Shown in pieces: positions 1 through 5,474 of a stretch of 9,086 nucleotides of DNA. The position numbers were made by a program, and so were the translations under genes. Origin of the DNA: Betaproteobacteria bacterium (GTDB lineage: Bacteria > Pseudomonadota > Gammaproteobacteria > Burkholderiales > SG8-41); assembly GCA_023266245.1 (NCBI GenBank), contig JAHFRO010000087.1:1-9086 (forward strand), in the 5' to 3' direction. How positions within the stretch are numbered: position 1 is the stretch's first letter; each line of letters starts with the position of its first letter. The notes beneath the pieces were generated by a model, which saw nothing but the letters and a program-made list of their open reading frames with translations, searched no databases and was not told the origin of the DNA.

Positions 1-17
1 TTCGGCGTCTTTAGGAT

Positions 18-73
18 GTAAAGCGTGACTGATGAGGCGTGACTGGTGAATCGTGACCGGTTTACGACTCACC
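18..73 (-). repeat. Heptamer tandem array upstream of liuC
   Basis: Eight consecutive 7-nt units can be laid end to end without a gap. On the plus strand they include GTGACTG twice (25-31 and 39-45), GTGAATC, GTGACCG and ACTCACC. Read on the minus strand, a CAGTCAC-like unit alternates with a more variable unit, giving a 14-nt higher-order period. The same units recur in the opposite orientation at 5405-5474. The array ends 14 bp before the -10 box of the liuC promoter, so any -35 element must lie inside it. It does not look coding. Bases 1-17 show nothing I can assign. Confidence 0.8.
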
Positions 74-92
74 CAGTCTGCACCGCTATAAT
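61..92 (+). promoter_or_regulatory. Predicted sigma-70 promoter for liuC
   Basis: A perfect TATAAT lies at 87-92, 44 bp before the liuC start, followed by a GC-rich discriminator (GTGCGCC). The -35 region is poor: TTTACG at 61-66 has a 20-bp spacer and sits in the heptamer array. The -10 box and its flanks closely match those of the cytochrome gene at 4736-4751. The -10 is convincing, the -35 is not. Confidence 0.55.
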
Positions 93-136
93 GTGCGCCT
101 CGACGTGAAGCTCACGGCATACTCACAAGGAAAAAC

Positions 137-955
137 ATGAGCAACAAGGTTCTCTCCCACATAGACGCCGACGGCAACGCGACCATCGTGCTCAACCGTC
201 CCGAGGTGCACAACGCGTTCGATCCCGAGATGGTGGAGGCGCTCACCGCCACCCTCACCAAGCTCGAATCCAACCCGAAGGTGCGCGCCATCGTCTTGAC
301 CGGCTCCGGCACGAACTTCTGCGCCGGCGCCGACATCGAGCACATGAAGAAGAGCGCGAAGTTCTCGCGCGCGCAGAACCTGGAATCAGCGCGCGCGACC
401 GCGCTCATGATGCACACGCTCTACAAGCTGGAGAAGCCGTCCGTCGCCTGCGTGCGCGGCGCGGTGCGCGGCGGCGGCGTCGGGCTGGTTGCCGCGTGCG
501 ATATCGCGATTGCCGAGCGCGGCGCGACCTTCCGGCTCTCCGAGGTGAAGCTCGGCATCATCCCCGCCATGATCAGCCCATACGTGATCGCGGCGATCGG
601 CGAGCACATGGCGCACCGTTACATGCTCTCGGGCGAGGAATTCGACTCCGCCGAGGCCTACCGCATCGGACTGGTGCACGATATCTGCGAGGAGCCGGAA
701 CTGAATGCCAATGTCGGCCGCATGCTGGCTCACCTGTATTCAAGCGGCCCCAACGCGGTGGTTGCGATCAAGCGGCTGATCCCCGAAGTCGCGTGCTCGG
801 ACATCGACGAGTCTATCGTCGAGAAAACCGCGCAGCGCATCGCCGAGATCAGGACCACGGCGGAGGCTCAGGAAGGATTGTCGGCCTTCCTCGAAAAGCG
901 CAAGGCCGCGTGGGTCGAGCCCGCCTCGCAGAAGGCAAAACCCAAAAAGAAATGA
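137..955 (+). CDS. liuC: Methylglutaconyl-CoA hydratase-like enoyl-CoA hydratase
   Basis: A 272-residue crotonase-superfamily protein. It probably hydrates 3-methylglutaconyl-CoA to HMG-CoA in cytosolic leucine/isovalerate catabolism. The CoA-binding/oxyanion motif FCAGAD is at 61-66 and RGGGVG at 111-116. The conserved second glutamate is Glu136 (LSEVKLG). Where classical crotonases have their first catalytic glutamate (GGGxE), this protein has Gly (GGGVG). From memory that is usual for bacterial LiuC-type hydratases, which also carry the following IIPAMISPYV segment (141-150). The C-terminal EGLSAFLEKRKAAW stretch is typical of the superfamily; a lysine-rich tail (KAKPKKK) ends the protein. 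The ATG is supported by AAGGA at 127-131 with 5-nt spacing. The HMG-CoA lyase gene downstream supports the leucine role; a generic enoyl-CoA hydratase is the alternative. The stop codon abuts an inverted-repeat element. Confidence 0.85.
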   Translation: MSNKVLSHIDADGNATIVLNRPEVHNAFDPEMVEALTATLTKLESNPKVRAIVLTGSGTNFCAGADIEHMKKSAKFSRAQNLESARATALMMHTLYKLEKPSVACVRGAVRGGGVGLVAACDIAIAERGATFRLSEVKLGIIPAMISPYVIAAIGEHMAHRYMLSGEEFDSAEAYRIGLVHDICEEPELNANVGRMLAHLYSSGPNAVVAIKRLIPEVACSDIDESIVEKTAQRIAEIRTTAEAQEGLSAFLEKRKAAWVEPASQKAKPKKK

Positions 956-1200
956 ACCGCCAAGGCGCCAAGGACGCCAAGAAGAACAAAGACGACAATT
1001 AAACCGCCAGGGTGCCGAGAGGGCTAAGGACAAGCGAAGCGATGAACTGTCACATCACGAATACGCCCAACACCGCGTACGGGTTTGTTACTACTATGGA
1101 TACAAACGGGGCTTTCGCTTCTTGTCAGGTTTTAGTTTTCATTTTGGATCCTGTTTTCTTATTGTCTGTTTTTCTTGGCGTCCTTGGCGTCTTGGCGGCT
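956..1200. repeat. MITE-like element with ~45-bp inverted arms
   Basis: The left arm (957-1001) and the reverse complement of the right arm (1156-1199) match closely; the outer 24 bp, built from repeated CGCCAAGGA-like 9-mers, differ at about one position. The match continues inward through an AAGAACAAAGAC-like stretch. A degenerate second left-arm-like segment starts near 1000 (AAACCGCCAGGG). The interior (1030-1155) is AT-richer than its surroundings and has no recognisable gene. The element fills the gap between the liuC stop and the HMG-CoA lyase start. It carries no transposase, so it would be non-autonomous if mobile. Confidence 0.75.
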
Positions 1201-1220
1201 AATTTTTGGTTGGTTCCAGC

Positions 1221-2132
1221 ATGACGTTACCGCGCAAAGTCAAACTCGTCGAAGTCGGACCGCGCGACGGCCTGCAGAACGAGCCGACGCCGGTTGCAAC
1301 CGCCGTCAAGATCGAGCTCATCCACCGGCTGCAGGACGCGGGACTGCCGGTGATCGAGGCGACCGCGTTTGTCTCGCCCAAGTGGGTGCCGCAGATGGCG
1401 GACAACGCGCAGGTGATGGCGGGCATCCGCCGCAAGCCCGGTGTTTCCTACCCGGTGCTGGTGCCGAACCGGAAGGGGCTCGACGCCGCGCTTGCCGCGG
1501 GCGCGCAGGAAGTCGTCGTGTTCGGCGCGGCGACCGAGACATTTTCGCAGAAGAACACCAACTGCTCGATCGCCGAGGGCCTCGCCCGCTTTGCCGAAGT
1601 GTGCAAGGAGGCGCTGGCGCAGCGACTCAAGGTACGCGGCGACATCTCGGTGTGCCTCGGCTGCCCGTACGAAGGCGAAGTAAAGCCCGAAGCGGTGGTG
1701 CGCGTCGCGCGCGCGCTCGATGACATGGGCTGCTACGAGATCACCATCGCCGACACCATCGGCGTGGGCACGCCGGGCAAGACGCGAGCCACGTTCGAAG
1801 CCGTGATGAAATCCATACCCATGGAGCGCCTCGCTGGCCACTTTCACGATACCTATGGCCAGGCGCTCGCCAACATCTACGCCGCGCTCGCATGCGGGGT
1901 CGCAACCTTCGATTCCTCGGTCGCGGGCCTCGGCGGCTGTCCGTACGCCAAGGGCGCGACCGGCAACGTCGCGACCGAAGACGTGCTCTACATGCTGAAC
2001 GGCCTCGGCATCGATACCGGCGTGGACATCGCGAAGCTCATCGCCGCGGGCGAATACATCTGCGGCGTCCTCGGGCGCCCCACCCATTCCAAAGCAGCCC
2101 GCGCCCTCGCCGCAAAAGCAAAGGCTGCATGA
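1221..2132 (+). CDS. liuE: Hydroxymethylglutaryl-CoA lyase
   Basis: A 303-residue HMG-CoA lyase (also called mvaB) of normal length. It cleaves HMG-CoA to acetyl-CoA and acetoacetate, the last step of leucine degradation. The TIM-barrel family motifs are all present: VGPRDGLQNE at 12-21 (catalytic Arg15, Asp16), Glu46 in VIEATAFVSPKWVPQM, metal ligands His207 and His209 in GHFHDTYGQ, and the signature GLGGCPYAKGATGN with catalytic Cys240 and Asn249. By human numbering these are R41, D42, E72, H233, H235, C266 and N275, with a constant offset of 26. I chose ATG 1221 because the protein begins right at the conserved LPRKVKLVEVGPRD segment; an in-frame TTG at 1206 would add five residues. No clear Shine-Dalgarno sequence precedes it; the upstream DNA is repeat-derived. 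It probably acts with liuC. Confidence 0.95.
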   Translation: MTLPRKVKLVEVGPRDGLQNEPTPVATAVKIELIHRLQDAGLPVIEATAFVSPKWVPQMADNAQVMAGIRRKPGVSYPVLVPNRKGLDAALAAGAQEVVVFGAATETFSQKNTNCSIAEGLARFAEVCKEALAQRLKVRGDISVCLGCPYEGEVKPEAVVRVARALDDMGCYEITIADTIGVGTPGKTRATFEAVMKSIPMERLAGHFHDTYGQALANIYAALACGVATFDSSVAGLGGCPYAKGATGNVATEDVLYMLNGLGIDTGVDIAKLIAAGEYICGVLGRPTHSKAARALAAKAKAA

Positions 2133-2138
2133 CCGATG

Positions 2139-2198
2139 AAACCGCCGATGATCTCTGTGGCTTGTTATTGGTTTTCTATCGGCGTTCATCAGCGGTTT
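2139..2198. repeat. 60-bp palindromic repeat between convergent genes
   Basis: Ends AAACCGCCGATGA (2139-2151) and TCATCAGCGGTTT (2186-2198) form a near-perfect terminal inverted repeat. The interior (CTCTGTGGCTTGTTATTG, then TTTTCTATCGGCG) is almost identical to 7721-7750. Compared with the 7591-7776 element, this copy looks like an internal deletion. It fills most of the gap between the stops of HMG-CoA lyase and the GDSL esterase, so its transcript hairpin could act as a bidirectional terminator. That role is inferred. Confidence 0.75.
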
Positions 2199-2210
2199 CA
2201 AGCAGCTTTT

Positions 2211-2843
2211 TCACACCGCGCCCGCCTTGCGCAGCAGCTCCGCGATCGCCTCCGCCATCCTGCGGTAACCCTTGGCGTTGGGATGGATCGGATCGGCCTT
2301 CATCTCGGGCGAGTAGAGCACGCCGGTCACGACCTTCCCTTCGTAGGGAATGCCGAACTCCTTCGCGAGCTCGGCGTAGAACTCGGGCGCGCTGGTGAGG
2401 AGCGCAGGCTTGGGCACGCCCACCAGCACCACTGCGATGCCGCGCTCTTTCAGGGTCCTGATGATCGCGCGCAGATTCGATCTGATCTCGGTATCGCTCA
2501 CCTTGCGCAGCATGTCGTTGCCGCCGTGGCACACGATCACGAGGCGCGGGCGGTGCTCCTCGATCACTTGCGGCAGTCGCCGCAGGCCCTGCGCGGTAAC
2601 CTCTCCGGGAACGCCGGCGCGGACCACTTGCCGGCCGATCAGCTGTGATAGCACCGCGGGATAGCTCTCGTTCTCCGCCGCGCCGGTGCCGTAGGTAAGA
2701 CTGTCTCCAAAGGCGACGACCACGTCCGTGCTTGCGAGCCGCGGCAGCTTTTGCACCTTCTCGCCGCAGCCGGCGATGGTAATAGCGATCGCGGCCGCAA
2801 CCAGCCACCGAGCAAGTCTCACGAAACTATCCGAAAAAATCAT
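2211..2843 (-). CDS. GDSL-type arylesterase lipoprotein (TesA-like)
   Basis: A 210-residue SGNH/GDSL hydrolase of the arylesterase / TesA (acyl-CoA thioesterase I, lysophospholipase L1) family. Residues 8-25 form a hydrophobic signal peptide ending in the lipobox IAGC (Cys26), so it should be a periplasm-facing lipoprotein. Block I is FGDSLT with nucleophile Ser48. Block II is AGVPGE, with probable oxyanion Gly80. Block III is HGGND with Asn109. Block V is DPIHPN with Asp184 and His187. All catalytic residues are present; natural substrates cannot be read from the sequence. ATG 2843 has a poor ribosome-binding site and lies one base from a repeat element. GTG at 2822 (residue 8) would give a tighter signal peptide starting MRLARWLV and is a real alternative. 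The gene is bracketed by inverted copies of one repeat and points toward HMG-CoA lyase. Confidence 0.9.
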   Translation of the reverse strand: MIFSDSFVRLARWLVAAAIAITIAGCGEKVQKLPRLASTDVVVAFGDSLTYGTGAAENESYPAVLSQLIGRQVVRAGVPGEVTAQGLRRLPQVIEEHRPRLVIVCHGGNDMLRKVSDTEIRSNLRAIIRTLKERGIAVVLVGVPKPALLTSAPEFYAELAKEFGIPYEGKVVTGVLYSPEMKADPIHPNAKGYRRMAEAIAELLRKAGAV

Positions 2844-2911
2844 TTAGCCGCCGATACACACCGATGAAAATCAAAGCAAGCCACAGAGGAATCGGCGTTC
2901 ATCGGCGGTTT
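2844..2911. repeat. 68-bp palindromic repeat, inverted copy
   Basis: The same family as 2139-2198, in the opposite orientation: both share CAAGCCACAGAG and the GGCGGTTT end. Its ends are TTAGCCGCCGAT and ATCGGCGGTTT. It fits exactly between the start of the GDSL esterase and the stop of the FAD oxidoreductase; its last base is the first plus-strand base of that stop codon. It therefore supplies the esterase's whole 5' leader and the oxidoreductase's immediate 3' region. Confidence 0.75.
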
Positions 2912-4533
2912 CACTTGCTTTTCTGATTCAATTTGCCCCAGCGGAAATCGCGGATGATCTCGCGCGCGCAGTTGTGTCCCGGGATTCCGCTCACACCGCC
3001 GCCGGGATGCGTGCCGGCGCCGCACAGGTAGAGCCGCTTGATGGGCGCGCGGTAGTCGGCGTGCCCCAGCACCGGGCGCGCGCTGTAAAGCTGGTCGAGC
3101 GTGAGCGCGCCGTGGAAGATGTCCCCGCCGGTGAGGCCGAACTCGCGCTCGAGATCGGGCGGCGAGAGCACCCTGCGCCCGAGCACCGAGGTCTTGAAGT
3201 TAGGCGCGTAGCGGTTGACGGTGTCAATCACATGGTCGGCGGCGGGCTCTTTTATCTCGTCCCAGTGGAGGCCCTCGGGCAGCTCGGGATTGAAGTGCTG
3301 GCAGAACAGGCTTGCGACATGGTGTCCCTGCGGCGCGAGCGTGTCGTCCACGGTGGACGGGATCAGGATCTCGATCACCGGCGCGCGCGAGCACCCGTAG
3401 GTGCGAGCGTCGAAGTAGGCCTGCTCCAGGTAAGCGAGCGATGGCCCGATGATGATGCCCGACTGGTGATGCTCCTGGACGTGGCTTCCCGGCAGGCAGG
3501 TGAAATCCGGCAGCTCGGATAACGCGACGTTCATGCGGAAGGTTGCGGAGGCGCACTTGTAGGCACGGATACGCTGCACGAAGTCGGCATCGAGCACATG
3601 CTCGTCCACGAGCCTGAGGAACAGCAGCTTGGGATTGAGGTTGGAGACCACGCAGCGCCCGTCTATCACGCTGCCGTCGGCGAGCTGCACGCCCTGCGCG
3701 CCGCGGTTGTCCACGCACACCTGCGCCACCTCGCAGCCGGTGGTGATCTCCACGCCGCGGCGCTGCGCCTCCTTCGCCATCGCCTGCGTGATCGCCCCCA
3801 TGCCGCCCACCGCGTGGCCCCACGCGCCGCGTTGCCCGTTCACCTCGCCGATCACGTGGTGCAGCAGCACGTAGGCCGAGCCCGGCGCGTAGGGGCTGGC
3901 GAAGTTGCCGACCACCGCGTCGAAGCCGAACGCGGCCTTGAGCGCGTCGCACTCGAACCAGGAATCGAGCAGCTCGCCCGCGCTCTTGGTGAAGAGATCG
4001 AGAAAGTCGCGGCGCGCCGCCATGTCGAGCGCGCGCACGCGGTTCGCCGCGGCGAGCGCAGAAAGCGCGTCGCGCAGCCCGCCGCCGATGTTGGGCGGGG
4101 TCTTGAGCAGCAGCTCGCGCAGCGTGCCGCCCACGCGCTCGAGCATCGCGTAGTAGCGCGGCAACGTTTCCGCGTCGCGCTGTGAAAAGCGCGCCACCTC
4201 GGCTTGCGTCGCGGCAAGGCTGCCGCCGATCTTGAGATAGTCGCGGTCGGAAAGCGGCAGGAAATTGGCGATCGGGCGCGGCAGGATCCGGAGCCCGTGC
4301 TCGGCGAGCTTCAGATCGCGCATCACTTTGGGATGCAGCAGGCTCACCGTGTAGGCGGCGGTCGAATTGCGGAAGCCCGGGAAGAATTCTTCGGTCACCG
4401 CCGCGCCGCCCACCACCGCGCGGCGCTCGAGCACCCTCACCCTGAGCCCCGCGCCCGCGAGGTAGCAGGCGCAGGTGAGCCCGTTGTGTCCGCCGCCGAT
4501 GATGACCGCGTCGTAGGGTATGTGTTGCGCCAT
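2911..4533 (-). CDS. FAD-dependent oxidoreductase, PYROXD2/phytoene-desaturase type
   Basis: A 540-residue NAD(P)/FAD-dependent oxidoreductase. The N-terminal Rossmann motif is DAVIIGGGHNG (8-18), followed by the adenine-ribose acidic residue Glu36 in RVRVLERR and by VVGGAAVTEE (40-49), which is typical of the phytoene desaturase-like/PYROXD2 family. The C-terminal FAD motif LYLCGAGTHPGGGVSGIPGHN begins at 501. Length is normal for this group. The reaction is unknown: members are often annotated as carotenoid-type desaturases, but no carotenoid gene lies nearby, so I infer only a flavin-dependent redox enzyme. ATG 4533 has AAGG at 4540-4543 with 6-nt spacing; an in-frame TTG at 4536 would add one residue and is too close to that site. 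The gene follows tRNA-Arg by 51 nt on the same strand, with no visible terminator or strong promoter between, so it may be co-transcribed with the tRNA. Confidence 0.88.
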   Translation of the reverse strand: MAQHIPYDAVIIGGGHNGLTCACYLAGAGLRVRVLERRAVVGGAAVTEEFFPGFRNSTAAYTVSLLHPKVMRDLKLAEHGLRILPRPIANFLPLSDRDYLKIGGSLAATQAEVARFSQRDAETLPRYYAMLERVGGTLRELLLKTPPNIGGGLRDALSALAAANRVRALDMAARRDFLDLFTKSAGELLDSWFECDALKAAFGFDAVVGNFASPYAPGSAYVLLHHVIGEVNGQRGAWGHAVGGMGAITQAMAKEAQRRGVEITTGCEVAQVCVDNRGAQGVQLADGSVIDGRCVVSNLNPKLLFLRLVDEHVLDADFVQRIRAYKCASATFRMNVALSELPDFTCLPGSHVQEHHQSGIIIGPSLAYLEQAYFDARTYGCSRAPVIEILIPSTVDDTLAPQGHHVASLFCQHFNPELPEGLHWDEIKEPAADHVIDTVNRYAPNFKTSVLGRRVLSPPDLEREFGLTGGDIFHGALTLDQLYSARPVLGHADYRAPIKRLYLCGAGTHPGGGVSGIPGHNCAREIIRDFRWGKLNQKSK

Positions 4534-4584
4534 CAACCGCCTTGTCGTTCCATGCCGCGACCCGGGGAAAAACGGTGAGGAAAG

Positions 4585-4660
4585 TGGCGCGCCCGGCGGG
4601 AGTCGAACCCACGACCTTTGGCTTCGGAGGCCAACACTCTATCCTCTGAGCTACGGGCGC
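4585..4660 (-). tRNA. tRNA-Arg (anticodon CCG)
   Basis: A 76-nt cloverleaf including an encoded CCA. The acceptor stem GCGCCCG (minus strand, from 4660) pairs with CGGGCGC (4589-4595 on plus), then a discriminator G and CCA. The anticodon stem TTGGC/GCCAA encloses the loop CTCCGAA, giving anticodon CCG (4625-4627), which reads the arginine codon CGG. The T-loop GGTTCGACTC and D-arm AGCTCAGAGGATAGAGT are standard. I see no rho-independent terminator just downstream, before the oxidoreductase start. Confidence 0.97.
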
Positions 4661-4671
4661 GTACGGGTCGG

Positions 4672-4677
4672 ATTTTA
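4672..4677 (-). promoter_or_regulatory. Possible -10 box of the tRNA-Arg promoter
   Basis: TAAAAT on the minus strand, 11 nt upstream of the mature tRNA 5' end, would place the transcript start about 5 nt before it. No convincing -35 lies at the usual distance. The region is shared with the divergent cytochrome promoter. Confidence 0.35.
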
Positions 4678-4714
4678 ACACAGCTGACCCGCACTATCGC
4701 TCCGAAATCAAGGT

Positions 4715-4743
4715 TTTACCCGCTAATCGATTGTGGCTATAAT
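4715..4743 (+). promoter_or_regulatory. Sigma-70 promoter of the cytochrome gene
   Basis: TTTACC (4715-4720, four of six consensus matches) and a perfect TATAAT (4738-4743) are separated by an ideal 17 bp. A GC-rich discriminator (GAGCGCC) follows. The start site would be near 4750, leaving a leader of about 28 nt. Confidence 0.7.
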
Positions 4744-4778
4744 GAGCGCCTTTCGTGCGTACTGCTGAAGGTCGTTCC

Positions 4779-5333
4779 ATGGCAGAAATCCACATTGAAG
4801 AACATTCCTCCCCGATCAAGACGCCGAAGCAATTTGTCGTGGTGGTCGTGCTCGCGTTCCTGGTGCCGATCACGCTGATCGTGATGATCTCGCAACTGGT
4901 CACGAGCGGCGGCGACTTCAGCAAGGCCAATCCCGGCATGTCGGACGAGGCGATCGCCAAGCGCTTGAAGCCGGTGGGCGAAGTGGCGGTCGATCCCACA
5001 CAACCCAAGGCCGAGCCGGCGCCGGCCACACCGGTGGCGGTAGCGGCGGCACCGGCGGCGGCCACTGCCACGCCCGCAAAGGGTGGCAACGCCGCCAAGG
5101 GCAAGGTGGTGTATGACGCAACCTGCGTCGTGTGTCACGGTGCCGGCGTCGCGGGCGCGCCCAAGACCGGCGACAAGGCGGCATGGGCGCCGCGCGTGAA
5201 AAGCGGCATGGACGCGCTCTACACGAGCTCGCTCAAGGGCAAGAACGCGATGCCGCCCAAAGGCGGCAACACTTCGCTCGCCGACGCCGACGTAAAGGCG
5301 GCGGTGGACTACATGGTGAGCCTGGTCAGGTAA
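4779..5333 (+). CDS. Membrane-anchored cytochrome c, c5-like
   Basis: A 184-residue class I c-type cytochrome. The N-terminus (1-18) is polar, a single membrane segment spans about 19-40 (VVVVVLAFLVPITLIVMI), and an Ala/Pro-rich linker (about 72-100) leads to the haem domain. The haem site is CVVCH (116-120), with the axial Met probably Met158 in NAMPPKGG, a pattern typical of the cytochrome c5 family. The haem domain should sit in the periplasm, tethered to the inner membrane, shuttling electrons to a terminal oxidase or other partner; the partner is not visible here. ATG 4779 is favoured by GAAGGT at 4767-4772 with 6-nt spacing and by its natural N-terminus; a GTG at 4755 would add eight residues and lies close to the predicted transcript start. 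The stop codon lies inside a heptamer repeat, and a strong terminator follows, so it is probably monocistronic. Confidence 0.93.
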   Translation: MAEIHIEEHSSPIKTPKQFVVVVVLAFLVPITLIVMISQLVTSGGDFSKANPGMSDEAIAKRLKPVGEVAVDPTQPKAEPAPATPVAVAAAPAAATATPAKGGNAAKGKVVYDATCVVCHGAGVAGAPKTGDKAAWAPRVKSGMDALYTSSLKGKNAMPPKGGNTSLADADVKAAVDYMVSLVR

Positions 5334-5363
5334 ACGGTGAATGGTAAATGGTGAACGGTAAGG
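5329..5363 (+). repeat. Heptamer array overlapping the cytochrome stop codon
   Basis: Five contiguous 7-nt units alternate GGTAAAN and GGTGAAN types (GGTAAAC, GGTGAAT, GGTAAAT, GGTGAAC, GGTAAGG). The first unit contains the TAA stop of the cytochrome gene (5331-5333), and the last runs into the terminator stem. The alternation gives a 14-nt higher period, as in the two AGTCAC arrays. Confidence 0.7.
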
Positions 5364-5388
5364 CGCAGCAATTGCTGCGCCTTTTTTG
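5360..5388 (+). terminator. Rho-independent terminator after the cytochrome gene
   Basis: The perfect palindrome GGCGCAGC-AATT-GCTGCGCC (5362-5381; 8-bp stem, 4-nt loop) is followed by a run of six T (5382-5387). It is the clearest terminator in the window and separates the cytochrome from apaH. Confidence 0.93.
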
Positions 5389-5404
5389 TTCCGCGCAGGC
5401 CTAC

Positions 5405-5474
5405 GAGTCACCAGTCACGAGTCACGATTCATCAGTCACGATCTAACAGTCGCGCATTATCAGTCACGCACTAA
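5405..5474 (+). repeat. Ten-unit heptamer array abutting the apaH start codon
   Basis: Ten 7-nt units fit without interruption: GAGTCAC, CAGTCAC, GAGTCAC, GATTCAT, CAGTCAC, GATCTAA, CAGTCGC, GCATTAT, CAGTCAC and GCACTAA. The last unit ends one base before the apaH ATG. CAGTCAC alternates with a variable G-starting unit, giving a 14-nt period. It is the same family as 18-73 in the opposite orientation. The array occupies the place where a Shine-Dalgarno sequence would lie. Confidence 0.85.

Noticed and set aside
111..136. A riboswitch or leader-peptide attenuator before liuC
   Set aside because: The leader is too short (about 40 nt) and shows only an ordinary Shine-Dalgarno sequence.
496..1002. 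A 168-codon plus-strand frame overlapping the liuC gene
   Set aside because: It is a +2-frame shadow of liuC, rich in Arg and Gly, ending in translated repeat sequence.
1083..1107. A small hairpin (GTTTGT ... ACAAAC) in the core of the first repeat element
   Set aside because: A 6-bp stem with a 13-nt loop and no T-run is too weak to call as a terminator or regulatory structure.
1012..1224. A 70-codon open frame inside the 956-1200 element
   Set aside because: Its C-terminal part is just the translated repeat arm and it has no ribosome-binding site or recognisable domain.
4585..4660. tRNA-Arg as an integration site for a genomic island
   Set aside because: There is no integrase, no duplicated tRNA 3' end in the window and no change to phage-like or hypothetical gene content on either side.
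3224..4681. A long (485-codon) alternative open frame on the minus strand over the FAD oxidoreductase and tRNA
   Set aside because: It reads as Arg/Ala-rich out-of-frame sequence, runs through a tRNA gene and has no family motif; the oxidoreductase frame has clear FAD motifs at both ends.
5405..5474. A CRISPR or iteron-like interpretation of the heptamer arrays
   Set aside because: Units are 7 nt with no spacers, there are no cas genes, and no origin or replication gene is nearby.
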